Shown: piece after piece, positions 35,189 to 43,766 of the stretch
How the letters are laid out: each line of letters opens with the position of its first letter
How positions within the stretch are numbered: the first letter of the stretch is position 1
NCBI RefSeq assembly: GCF_036568125.1
Contig: NZ_DATCTF010000007.1
Span: 115,226-179,225, forward strand
Length of the DNA: 64,000 nt
Origin: Magnetovibrio sp.
Lineage (GTDB): Bacteria; Pseudomonadota; Alphaproteobacteria; Rhodospirillales; Magnetovibrionaceae
Direction of reading: 5' to 3'
Notes under the pieces: model-generated
Told to the model about the DNA's origin: nothing
The model's input: the letters and a program-made list of their open reading frames with translations, nothing else
Databases searched by the model: none
Made by a program: the position numbers and the translations under genes

Positions 35189-35217
35189 TTCGTCAAGAGC
35201 AACATTGAGATTGGTGC

Positions 35218-35442
35218 TTAACCACCCGCCATGGTCGCCTGAAACCCCGCGTCATGCATGGTCTTGAGTAGAGTCGCAGGGGTTAGCGCCGACGGGTCGA
35301 ATTTCACCAAAAGAACCCGTGTCGAACCTTCTTTGCTGTGTGCCAATACGGACCGGTCCAGTGACATCAAAGCCGATTTCGCCCGTGACAAGTCGGCATC
35401 GGACTGAGGCCTAGTAAACAAGATCAGTATGTCGGATTGCAT
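35218..35442 (-). CDS. Small HMA-like protein lacking the CxxC motif
   Basis: From MQSDILILFTRP (GAGGGAC six bases upstream) the product is 74 residues with a beta-alpha-beta-beta-alpha-beta order resembling heavy-metal-associated (HMA) domains: ILILFTRP, SRAKSALMSLDR, TRVLLVKFDP and LLKTMHDAGFQATM. The usual MxCxxC metal site is absent, so if it is an HMA fold it does not bind metal in the usual way. It ends just upstream of arsR on the same strand and may belong to that group. Assignment is by pattern and is tentative. Confidence 0.5.
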   Translation of the reverse strand: MQSDILILFTRPQSDADLSRAKSALMSLDRSVLAHSKEGSTRVLLVKFDPSALTPATLLKTMHDAGFQATMAGG

Positions 35443-35634
35443 CACACAGTCCCTCGCTACGTGGTTCGCAGTCGCTAAGTTTAGACGCTGAAGGGGCGCG
35501 GTCCGGTAGCACCAGGTGAGCACAAGCTCAATTATTTGACCAAAGTGCAGTATTGTGCGATTAATGTTTTAAAAGGCTTCGTAATATCATTAGGTTGAGG
35601 TTCGCTTTTACATACTAGGTATGCCCACATCATC

Positions 35635-37716
35635 ATGAATCTCCCCCTCAGCGAACTGGACGCCTTGAAGCAGAGCCTAGATGCCTGCGAAAAACGCTTT
35701 TCCAAGGTATTCGATGCCAGCCCTTCGATGATCGCCATCTCAACGGTGGAAAACGGTCACCATTACGCCGTCAACGATGCATGGCTGAACACCATGGGCT
35801 ATGAACGTGAAGAGGTGATCGGCAAAACGGCGCACGAGATGGGGGTCTGGTTAAAACCAGAAGATCGCGAACGCTACATCAAGGCCTTTCAAGCCCAGGG
35901 GTATCTTCGCAATTACGAACACCAACTGCGCACCCGCAACGGTGATGTGCGGATGTTTTCGACATCTTGCGAAGAAATCCTATTCGATGGGCAACCGCGC
36001 TTGCTGATGGTGTTCAACGACATTACGGACCGCAAAGCCGCCGAACAGAGGTTGCTGCGCGTCAACGAGGATCTGGAACGCCAAGTTGCCGAGCGCACTC
36101 GGGAATTGCAGCGCCAGATCGAAGCCACCGAACAGGCCAAAGCGGAACTGGAAGACAGTGAACTGCGTTTGATGGAAGCCAACCGCATGCTTAACGTGGT
36201 GCTCGACACGATTCCCGTGCGGGTGTTTTGGAAAGACAAAAACCTCAATCTTCTGGGCTGCAACCGCTTGTTTGCGATGGACGCAGGTTATCAAAACCCG
36301 CGCCAAATGATCGGTAAATCGGATTTCGAGATGGGCTGGCGCGATCAGGCGGAACTGTATCGCGCCGACGATATGCACGTGATCGAAAGCATGAAGCCCA
36401 AAATTGGCTATGAAGAACCGCAGACCACGCCCAAAGGGGGGGAGGTCTGGCTGCGGACCTCGAAAAGCCCACTGCGTAATCTCGATGGGGACGTGATCGG
36501 TGTTTTGGGCATGTACGAAGACATCACCGATCGCAAAACGGCGGAAAAGGAGTTGCAACGCGCCAAACAGGAGGCCGAACGCGCCAATCAAGCCAAATCT
36601 CAATTCCTGTCATCGATGAGCCATGAACTGCGCACACCCTTGAACGCGATTCTCGGTTTCGCCCAGTTGATGGAACACGATCCTCGGCATCCGTTGCTGG
36701 ATGCGCAAAAAGAAAGCATCGAACACATCAAGACCGGCGGCAATCACCTCCTGCATTTGATCAATGAAATTTTGGAGCTGGCGAAGATCGAATCCGGGCA
36801 TCTCGAGCTGGATTTGAAAAGCACCAAGCCCGAAGACGTGTTCTACGAAACGGTCCCAATGGTTCAAACGTTGGCGGAAAAGAACGGTTTGACGTTCCAT
36901 GTACCGGCTTTGGAACATGCATGGCCGCATATTTGGGTCGATGCCATGCGGTTAAAGCAGGTATTGCTCAACCTGTTGTCCAATGCTGTGAAATACAATG
37001 TTGATTCCGGTTCATTCACATTGGCGTGTAAGGTCATTGATCACGCTTTGCGCATTCAGGTCAGCGATACGGGCCACGGCATTTCCGCCGCTGGTCTCAA
37101 AGAGCTGTTTCATCCGTTTTCGCGATTGGAACATGAAAACAGCGACATCGAAGGTGCAGGTATCGGCTTGACCATCACCAAGGAATTGGTGGAACTTATG
37201 GGGGGGCGGATTGGAGTCGAATCCACGCCGGGCGAAGGCTCGACGTTTTGGGTAGAATTCCCCATCGCCGCGGACAACGAGGTTGGGGCGCAGGTCGCGT
37301 CAAAGCCTGAAAACCAACACTGGCAAGGGGGCCACCACGTGGGCACCGTACTATACGTCGAAGACAACGATGCCAATCTGATGCTGATGGAAGGCATCTT
37401 CGAGCAGTTTCCCAATTTGCGTTTGCTTACCGCCAAGAACGCCGAAATCGGTTTGGAAATGGTCGAAGCCGAGCAGCCCGATTTTATCATGCTCGACATC
37501 GCGTTGCCGGGTATGAGTGGCACGGACTTGCTCAAGATCATCCGCGAACGCGACAAAGACGCCTCGGTGATCGCGGTGAGCGCTCACGCTATGCCGCATC
37601 TGGTTCAAGAGGGGCTCGACGCCGGTTTCGACGCGTATCTCACCAAGCCGTTCAATATCGGCCAGCTGGTCGCTGAATTGGAACGCGTGTTTGGTGAGGA
37701 GGCTGTGCAGGCTTAG
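35635..37716 (+). CDS. PAS-PAS hybrid histidine kinase with receiver
   Basis: A 693-residue soluble kinase with no membrane helix. It has two PAS/PAC modules (about 20-140 and 185-305, each ending DITDRK), a coiled linker, HisKA with His330 in SSMSHELRTPL, HATPase (N-box NLLSNAVKYN, DTGHGIS, GAGIGL), and a C-terminal receiver domain with phospho-acceptor Asp621 in IMLDIALPG. It therefore runs an internal phosphorelay; the next partner (HPt or regulator) is not adjacent. No ribosome site is strong at the ATG. Its cytoplasmic PAS domains suggest sensing of redox, light or small molecules. Confidence 0.95.
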   Translation: MNLPLSELDALKQSLDACEKRFSKVFDASPSMIAISTVENGHHYAVNDAWLNTMGYEREEVIGKTAHEMGVWLKPEDRERYIKAFQAQGYLRNYEHQLRTRNGDVRMFSTSCEEILFDGQPRLLMVFNDITDRKAAEQRLLRVNEDLERQVAERTRELQRQIEATEQAKAELEDSELRLMEANRMLNVVLDTIPVRVFWKDKNLNLLGCNRLFAMDAGYQNPRQMIGKSDFEMGWRDQAELYRADDMHVIESMKPKIGYEEPQTTPKGGEVWLRTSKSPLRNLDGDVIGVLGMYEDITDRKTAEKELQRAKQEAERANQAKSQFLSSMSHELRTPLNAILGFAQLMEHDPRHPLLDAQKESIEHIKTGGNHLLHLINEILELAKIESGHLELDLKSTKPEDVFYETVPMVQTLAEKNGLTFHVPALEHAWPHIWVDAMRLKQVLLNLLSNAVKYNVDSGSFTLACKVIDHALRIQVSDTGHGISAAGLKELFHPFSRLEHENSDIEGAGIGLTITKELVELMGGRIGVESTPGEGSTFWVEFPIAADNEVGAQVASKPENQHWQGGHHVGTVLYVEDNDANLMLMEGIFEQFPNLRLLTAKNAEIGLEMVEAEQPDFIMLDIALPGMSGTDLLKIIRERDKDASVIAVSAHAMPHLVQEGLDAGFDAYLTKPFNIGQLVAELERVFGEEAVQA

Positions 37717-37743
37717 GCCGTCCGATCGACGCCCAGCCGATAT

Positions 37744-38445
37744 TTAGCCGACGATCACAACCGGCTCCTTGCGATCCGGGTGCAGATGTTTTTCCAGATA
37801 ACGGATGACGTGGGTCAGAACATACGTGATGACCAGATAAAACGCGCCAGCGGTGATGAACGTTTCCACCGGCATGTAGTTTTTCGCCGAAATCGTCTTC
37901 GCCATGCCGGTGAGGTCGAGCAGCGTGATGGTGCTGGCCAAGGCGCTGGCTTTCAGCATCAAGATGATTTCGTTGCCGTACGCGGGAAGCGCCATGCGGA
38001 ACGCGCGCGGTAAAATGATGCGGGCGTAGACTTGGCGCGGGCGCATGCCGATGGCGCGCGCGGCTTCGATTTCGCCGACGGGGACGGCCTGGATCGCGCC
38101 GCGCAGAATTTCCGAGATGTAGGCGGCGGTGTGCAGCGAGAAGGTGATCACCGCGCACCAATAGGCATCGCGCAGCACCGGCCAGGCGAAGCTTTCGCGC
38201 ACCGCCTCGAACTGTCCCAAACCGTAATAGACCAAGAACAGCTGGACCAAAAGCGGTGTGCCGCGAAAAAAGAAGATATAGGTGCGCGGAAACAAATTGA
38301 TCCACCAAGACCGCGACACCCGCGCTAGGGCCAGCGGCACGGCGAGGATCAATCCGGCGACGGCGGACAGCAACAACAGTTGGATCGTCAGCAACGCGCC
38401 TTGGCCCAACAACGGCAGCATGTCGAGGTACGTTTGAAAGCTCAT
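37744..38445 (-). CDS. Polar amino-acid ABC transporter permease (HisM-type)
   Basis: I start at MSFQTYLDMLPLL, where the ATG overlaps the stop of the upstream permease (ATGA), giving 233 residues; a longer open frame continues without family sequence. It has five membrane helices and the EAA loop EIEAARAIGMRPRQVYARIILPRA that docks on the ATPase. It pairs with the HisQ-type permease at 38442. It is the last gene of the transporter cluster. Confidence 0.92.
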   Translation of the reverse strand: MSFQTYLDMLPLLGQGALLTIQLLLLSAVAGLILAVPLALARVSRSWWINLFPRTYIFFFRGTPLLVQLFLVYYGLGQFEAVRESFAWPVLRDAYWCAVITFSLHTAAYISEILRGAIQAVPVGEIEAARAIGMRPRQVYARIILPRAFRMALPAYGNEIILMLKASALASTITLLDLTGMAKTISAKNYMPVETFITAGAFYLVITYVLTHVIRYLEKHLHPDRKEPVVIVG

Positions 38446-39137
38446 GACGACAGCTCCCTGACACCAAGGCTGGCGCGTTTTTCCAAGCGCCTGAGGCCAT
38501 AGGACGCAATCGACGTCAAAACCAGGTAGATCACCGCCGCGGTCAGATAGAAGGTAAACGGTTCTTTCGACCGACCGACCGCGAAGGCGGTGACGCGCAT
38601 CAGTTCTTCCAGGCCGACCACCGACACCAGGGCCGTGTCCTTCATCAAAATCATGAACAGATTGCCCAAACCCGGCAGCGCGATGCGCCACACTTGCGGC
38701 AAGGTGATGCGGGTGAAGGTTTGCCGCCGGTTCATGCCGAGCGCCCGCGCGGCTTCGGCTTGGCCGGGGGGAATGGCGATGATCGCGCCGCGAAACAGTT
38801 CGGATGCATACGCGCCGAAGATGAAGCCCAGCGCCGTGGTCCCCGCGGCAAAGGCGCTGACCTCGATATAGTCGTCGTAGCCGAATTGCGACGCGATGGC
38901 CATGAGGATGTCGGTCGCGCCGAAATAGAACGTCAACACCACCAAAAATTCAGGCAGCCCGCGCACCAAGGTCGAATAGCCGTTACCCAGAAGGCGCACC
39001 GGGGCGAGGTCGGACAGCTTCGCCGTCGCGCCCAAAAGCCCCAGGATCAAGCCGACGATCAAAGCGGCCAGCGCCAGCTGTAAGGTCACCATTGTCCCTG
39101 CGAGCAATTGTGCGCCAAAGCCGTGAAGATCGATCAT
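38442..39137 (-). CDS. Polar amino-acid ABC transporter permease (HisQ-type)
   Basis: A 231-residue inner-membrane subunit with five predicted helices and the EAA loop QAEAARALGMNRRQTFTRITLPQ. It forms a heterodimer with the following HisM-type subunit. Its gene begins about 25 bases after a strong terminator-like hairpin that separates it from the binding-protein gene, so permease levels should be lower than those of the binding protein. Confidence 0.93.
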   Translation of the reverse strand: MIDLHGFGAQLLAGTMVTLQLALAALIVGLILGLLGATAKLSDLAPVRLLGNGYSTLVRGLPEFLVVLTFYFGATDILMAIASQFGYDDYIEVSAFAAGTTALGFIFGAYASELFRGAIIAIPPGQAEAARALGMNRRQTFTRITLPQVWRIALPGLGNLFMILMKDTALVSVVGLEELMRVTAFAVGRSKEPFTFYLTAAVIYLVLTSIASYGLRRLEKRASLGVRELSS

Positions 39138-39152
39138 GGGGGGCCCTAAACA

Positions 39153-39197
39153 GAAAAAAGAAAACCGGCAGGGCTCATATCATAAGCCCTGCCGGTT
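39153..39197 (-). terminator. Partial terminator between binding protein and permeases
   Basis: A perfect 13-bp stem AACCGGCAGGGCT/AGCCCTGCCGGTT with a 9-base loop (39163-39197) is followed on the transcribed strand by TTTTCTTTTTT. It sits 10 bases after the binding-protein stop. It should end most transcripts, leaving read-through for the permeases. Confidence 0.92.
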
Positions 39198-39207
39198 CAG
39201 CTTCGCA

Positions 39208-39972
39208 TCAATAGATGGAGAAGGGGAAGTACTTCGCGTTGATTTTCGCGTAGGTGCCGTTCGCCACGATGTCCTTGATGGCTTTGTTCAGCTTCATGCG
39301 CAGGTCGTCTTCGCCCTTGCGCACGGCGATGCCGATCAAGTCGCCGTCGAACACCGGCTCGCCTTTGAATTCAAAGCCTTTGCCCGCATCGGACTGAAGC
39401 CATTCGTAGTTCACCAGGGCGTCGGCGAGGATACCATCCAAACGGCCCGAGGCGAGGTCGAGGTATGCGTTTTCCTGGGTGTCATAGAGCTTGATGTCGG
39501 CATCGGCGCGGTTCTTTTCCAGCCAGTCGCCGCTGATGGTGGCGCGCTGCGCACCGATGGTTTTGCCTTTGAGGCCAGCGGCGGACACGTCCATCGCCAT
39601 ACCGGTCTTGCCGACGAACTGCAGCTTGTTGGTGTAGTAGCGTTCGGAAAAGTCGACGGCTTTCTTGCGCTCGTCGGTGATCGACATGGAGGCCACGATG
39701 GCGTCGAACTTGCGCTTGTTGAGCGCCGGGATGATGCCGTCCCAATCCTGTTTCACGAACGTGCAGTCCGCGCCCATGCTGTCGCACAGCGCCTTGGCGA
39801 TGTCGACGTCGAAGCCCTGAAGTTCGCCGTTGGCGTCAACCATGTTGAACGGAGGGTATGCGCCTTCGGTGCCGATGCGCAGTTTTTCCGCTGCGTTGGC
39901 GCTGCCGGCACTGACGGCCAGAACGGTCATGGCGGCGATGGCCATGCCTTTAAGGTGGTGGGTCAATTTCAT
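39208..39972 (-). CDS. Lysine/arginine/ornithine-type amino-acid binding protein
   Basis: Starting at MKLTHHLKGMAIAAM (GGGAGA eight bases upstream) the product is 254 residues with a Sec signal (cleavage after SANA). The mature N-terminus reads EKLRIGTEGAYPPFNMVD, the SBP_bac_3 signature, with GELQGFDVDIAKALCD and the FDAIVASMSIT strand. This group binds basic or polar amino acids. It is the periplasmic receptor of the ABC system here and is separated from the permease genes by a terminator. Confidence 0.92.
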   Translation of the reverse strand: MKLTHHLKGMAIAAMTVLAVSAGSANAAEKLRIGTEGAYPPFNMVDANGELQGFDVDIAKALCDSMGADCTFVKQDWDGIIPALNKRKFDAIVASMSITDERKKAVDFSERYYTNKLQFVGKTGMAMDVSAAGLKGKTIGAQRATISGDWLEKNRADADIKLYDTQENAYLDLASGRLDGILADALVNYEWLQSDAGKGFEFKGEPVFDGDLIGIAVRKGEDDLRMKLNKAIKDIVANGTYAKINAKYFPFSIY

Positions 39973-40020
39973 GCTCAAGTTCTCCCTTTGCTTTCGTAAC
40001 GTGCCGCCACTCTTAAAAAA

Positions 40021-40800
40021 CTAGTGAAGGTGGCTGGCCATGAATTGGCGGATGCGTTCGGAATCCGCGTTGTTGAATATCTTGTCGGGCGGACCCTGTT
40101 CTTCAACCTTTCCTTGGTGCAGAAATTGGGTCCAGGTGGACACTTCGCGGGCGAAGCCCATTTCGTGGGTGACGATCAGCATCGTGCGGCCCTCTTCGGC
40201 CAGCGAGCGGATTACCGCCAGCACTTCGCTGACCAACTCTGGATCGAGCGCCGAAGTCGGTTCGTCGAACAAGATCACGTCCGGTTCCATCGCCAGCGTG
40301 CGGGCGATGGCGGCGCGTTGTTGTTGGCCGCCGGACAGGTGTGCGGGGTAGTGGTGTTTGCGCTCGCTCAGGCCGACGCGCTCCAACAGGGCTTCGGCGC
40401 GATCGACGGCTTCCTTTTTGCTCAGTTTCGAGACCTGCATCGGCGCTTCGATGACGTTTTGCAAAACGTCGAGGTGCGGCCACAGGTTGAACGACTGAAA
40501 AACGAAGCCGATGCGCGCCCGCAAACGGGCGAGCTGCTTCTGGTCGGCGGGAATCAATTCATTGTTTTTGGTCGTTTTGGTGCGGATTTCTTCGCCGTCG
40601 ATGATGACCCGGCCTTGGTCGGGGTGTTCGAGATAATTGATACAGCGCAAGAAGGTGCTTTTGCCCGAACCGCTCGATCCCAATATGGAAATCACGTCGC
40701 CGCGCTTGGCGCTGACGGACACGCCTTTGAGGACTTCTTGACCGCCGAAGCGTTTGTGAATGTCCTCAACTTGCAGCAGAGGCGTGGAATTGTCCGACAT
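40021..40800 (-). CDS. Polar amino-acid ABC transporter ATPase (HisP-type)
   Basis: From [15 protein letters not shown] the product is 259 residues (a second in-frame ATG four codons earlier is possible; neither has a strong ribosome site). It has Walker [11 protein letters not shown]-loop [10 protein letters not shown], signature [13 protein letters not shown], Walker [16 protein letters not shown] and the H-loop [11 protein letters not shown]. The full set means an active ATPase. It is the first gene of the cluster and faces the divergent EamA gene. Confidence 0.94.
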   Translation of the reverse strand: MSDNSTPLLQVEDIHKRFGGQEVLKGVSVSAKRGDVISILGSSGSGKSTFLRCINYLEHPDQGRVIIDGEEIRTKTTKNNELIPADQKQLARLRARIGFVFQSFNLWPHLDVLQNVIEAPMQVSKLSKKEAVDRAEALLERVGLSERKHHYPAHLSGGQQQRAAIARTLAMEPDVILFDEPTSALDPELVSEVLAVIRSLAEEGRTMLIVTHEMGFAREVSTWTQFLHQGKVEEQGPPDKIFNNADSERIRQFMASHLH

Positions 40801-40954
40801 AGGGAGGTCCATGGAATGGCGAAAATTTCAGTAAAATCCTGTAGAGACTAAGACTCTCAGCGCTGGGCTGCAACAATTCATTCATCCCCTCTTGCGCTCT
40901 GGCGTGGCGAGAGATACACAGCGCGACGTTCAAAATTTAGGACACTCCCCAATT

Positions 40955-41869
40955 ATGCGCCGCTTGCATGCCAACCTGTTGTTGTTGATCGCCGCCCTGA
41001 TCTGGGGGATGACGTTTTCCATTCAGCAAATGGCGATGGAACACATCGGCCCGGTGCTGTTCACGGGCGTGCGCTTTCTCATCGGCGCGGCTGTGGTTTT
41101 GCCGTTCGCGCTCAAGGAACTGCGCGCCAAGCGGCGTGACGAAAACTGGCGCTTGAGCCCAGCAACGCTGCCATGGTTGGCGCTGACCGGCGCGGTGTTG
41201 TTCACGGCGGCGTTGTTGCAGCAATTCGGCATTGCCGCCACCACGGTGGCGAATGCAGGGTTTCTGACCGCGCTCTACGTCCCGTTGACGCCGATATTGG
41301 CCTTTTTCGTGCTGCGTCAAATGCCCCATCCAGCCATTTGGCCAGCCGCTGTGGCGTGTCTCGGCGGGGCCTATTTGATGGCCGGGGGGGCGTTGGATGA
41401 TATACAGGACGGCGATGCCTGGGTCATCGCTGGGGCGCTGTTTTGGGCCACGCATATCTTGTTGATCGGGGCGATGACGGCGCGCACCGGCGCACCGTTC
41501 GTGATTTCGTTCGTCCAGTTTTTTGTTTGCGGCATTCTCGGCACGGTGTGGGCCACGGTCTGGGGTGGGCCCGCAGAAGCGCCGAGCCTGGAGGCGTTGA
41601 GCGGCGCCGCGCCGATGCTGGCGTTTTCCGGCATCTTGTCGGTGGGCCTGGGCTTTACCTTGCAGGTGGTGGGGCAGCGCCACACCCCGGCCGCGGATGC
41701 GTCGGTCATTCTCAGTGCCGAAACCGTGTTCGCCGCGTTGGCCGGTGCGGTGTTGCTGGGCGAACACTTAGGCGCGCTGGAATTGGGCGGCGGGGCCTTG
41801 ATCCTCACCGGGGTTCTCGCGGTCGAATTGTTGCCTTTGACGTTTGCCAAGGTCAGGGCACGGCGCTAG
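40955..41869 (+). CDS. EamA/DMT-family transporter
   Basis: From MRRLHANLLLL the protein is 304 residues with ten predicted membrane helices in two EamA repeats (first: AALIWGMTFSIQQMAMEHIGP; second: GALFWATHILLIGAMTAR). This family exports amino acids or metabolites. It overlaps the 3' end of the GGDEF gene on the other strand by four bases and lies divergent from the amino-acid ABC operon, so an exporter role for related compounds is possible. Confidence 0.87.
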   Translation: MRRLHANLLLLIAALIWGMTFSIQQMAMEHIGPVLFTGVRFLIGAAVVLPFALKELRAKRRDENWRLSPATLPWLALTGAVLFTAALLQQFGIAATTVANAGFLTALYVPLTPILAFFVLRQMPHPAIWPAAVACLGGAYLMAGGALDDIQDGDAWVIAGALFWATHILLIGAMTARTGAPFVISFVQFFVCGILGTVWATVWGGPAEAPSLEALSGAAPMLAFSGILSVGLGFTLQVVGQRHTPAADASVILSAETVFAALAGAVLLGEHLGALELGGGALILTGVLAVELLPLTFAKVRARR

Positions 41870-43125
41870 TCGGCCTTGGCGATCACCACGCAATTTCGGC
41901 CTTTGTTCTTGGCCTGATACAACGCTTCGTCGGCGCGTCGGACCAGGTCGCGCACGGTCTGCCCGGGGCGGTGCGAGGCGACGCCGAAACTTGCGGTGAC
42001 ACGGCCAACGGTTTCGATGTCGTGCCCGGCGAGCAGTTCGCAGCAGATGTTGGACAGTTCCAACGCGCCGTCGATGTCGGTGCCGCGTAGCAAAATCATG
42101 AATTCCTCGCCGCCCCAACGGGCAAAGGCATCCAACTGGCGCAGGCGCGATTTGACGGTGACGGCGATTTCTTTCAAGACGACGTCGCCGACGTCGTGAC
42201 CGAAGGTGTCGTTGACTTGTTTGAAGTGGTCGATGTCGAACATGACCACGGAAAAGGGTGTGTTGAGACGCGTCGCGCGGCTCACTTCGTCTTGCAAGAT
42301 GTCGGTCATGCGCCGCCGGTTCATCAACCCGGTCAAGGTGTCTGTGGTGGCTTGCTTGCGCAGGGTGCTTTCCATCCGAATACGGCGAAAGATTTCGCGC
42401 CTGAGATCCCTCACGGCATTGTTTTGCGCATCGGCGAAGCGCACGAACAAAATACCCAGCACCGACATCACCGCCAATGCGCTCACGGCGAGCACCGCTT
42501 GGACGAAAACGAACCGTTTTTCCGCGATTTGGACGAGGTTCTGCAGCCGCGTTTCGACGCCGTCGGCCATTTTAATGAAGGTTTCGAACATGTGATCGCT
42601 TGACTGATTTTGCGGCATGTTTTCGGTCTGGTCGAAGGCGGGATGCTCCATCTTTGCGCGAAAATGGGCCAACAGGCGGCGTACGTCTTCGATGCTGGTG
42701 CGCAGTTCTGGGTCGTCCAGGGGGATGAATATGCCTTCCGCATTGGCGCCGCCTTCCAGCATGGCGCGGGCATACCAATCGGCTTGATCGATATGCTTGC
42801 GGACCAGATCCATATTGGCGTGAGGGTCTTGTCGTGTGTCTTCTTCGTACCACAAATAGGCGGTGGTCGCTTCCAGCTTGATTTCCATGGCGGCGTCGAT
42901 CAGCGGCGTATAGCGCTGGGACATTCTCAGCCCGGTTTCGGCGCTGTAGGCGATCATGGCGATGATCAGCGCACCGATGGTGACGATCAAGGTGATGAAG
43001 CGCTTGAGGGGGAAGCGCACCTTGAGGCGCACCAGGTCGGCTTCAAAGATGGTTGGGGAGCCCGCGCCGTCCGGTTCCGTGTGCGGCGCAAAACGACCTG
43101 CGCTGTTCGCGTTTTGGGAACCCAT
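41866..43125 (-). CDS. Membrane GGDEF diguanylate cyclase
   Basis: A 419-residue protein with two membrane helices (about 40-60 and 205-228) bracketing an extracytoplasmic sensor of roughly 145 residues with no recognised family. The GGDEF domain reads ARWGGEEF, and a RxxD inhibitory site (RQLD) lies five residues before it, so product inhibition is expected. It synthesises c-di-GMP. GGAGA precedes the ATG. No EAL domain is attached; the HD-GYP protein at 19.2 kb provides opposing hydrolysis in this window. Confidence 0.95.
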   Translation of the reverse strand: MGSQNANSAGRFAPHTEPDGAGSPTIFEADLVRLKVRFPLKRFITLIVTIGALIIAMIAYSAETGLRMSQRYTPLIDAAMEIKLEATTAYLWYEEDTRQDPHANMDLVRKHIDQADWYARAMLEGGANAEGIFIPLDDPELRTSIEDVRRLLAHFRAKMEHPAFDQTENMPQNQSSDHMFETFIKMADGVETRLQNLVQIAEKRFVFVQAVLAVSALAVMSVLGILFVRFADAQNNAVRDLRREIFRRIRMESTLRKQATTDTLTGLMNRRRMTDILQDEVSRATRLNTPFSVVMFDIDHFKQVNDTFGHDVGDVVLKEIAVTVKSRLRQLDAFARWGGEEFMILLRGTDIDGALELSNICCELLAGHDIETVGRVTASFGVASHRPGQTVRDLVRRADEALYQAKNKGRNCVVIAKAD

Positions 43126-43195
43126 GGTTGTTTCTCCGGGCGTGAGGCGTTTATCTCACCATTCATAGGGCCCGAAAACGAAGATTGTGTAAATA

Positions 43196-43738
43196 CTACC
43201 GATGGATAAGGTGTTCGAGTTGAGGTAAACCAATGGCTTTGGCGTAGGCCGCCCATTCTTCAAGCGGCGGCTCGGGCCAGTGGCGTCGCCAGAGGGGCAA
43301 TTCGAGACCTAAATCCGCGTGGGCAAGCACCAAGGTGTGAGTGACCCGGCGGTCGCGATCTTGTTCGGATATGAGTGCCACGCCCTGGTAATTGGCCAGC
43401 GGTTCAAGGTGGGTGCGGCGATAAAAGGGGAAGCGCTTGGTCAATTGAACGGTCCCCGCATCCGTATCGATCAGCCCTTCGATGCGGCCAAAGGTGATGA
43501 TATAGCCGAACGCCATCACTGCCAGAGTGACGACGGAACAGATGATGGTATAGGCCAGCCAACCGTCTTCCGACCAGGCCATGGCGGCGAGAAAGGTGGC
43601 GATGAACAATCCGCCTTTGCCCAGTCCCAGCGCGACGAACCCCAAAATCACTTGGGCGCGCACGGAAACGCGCCAGGGCAGGTCGCCGAGGTCGAGGGCG
43701 AACGGTTCGCTGTGCTCAAGCAAAAAGCGAAAAATCAC
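43196..43738 (-). CDS. Two-helix membrane protein of unknown function
   Basis: A 180-residue protein started by GTG, with AAGGAT eight bases upstream. Two predicted helices (about 36-56 and 62-87) are followed by a soluble C-terminal domain of about 95 residues rich in strands and basic/aromatic residues (KRFPFYRRTHLEPLANYQGVAL). The arrangement resembles PH-like or bacterial bPH domain proteins, but this is only a resemblance. It lies between the GGDEF and parE genes on the same strand. Confidence 0.65.
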   Translation of the reverse strand: MIFRFLLEHSEPFALDLGDLPWRVSVRAQVILGFVALGLGKGGLFIATFLAAMAWSEDGWLAYTIICSVVTLAVMAFGYIITFGRIEGLIDTDAGTVQLTKRFPFYRRTHLEPLANYQGVALISEQDRDRRVTHTLVLAHADLGLELPLWRRHWPEPPLEEWAAYAKAIGLPQLEHLIHR

Positions 43739-43766
43739 AACTCATGATCCTTCGTCGGGTACGGGG

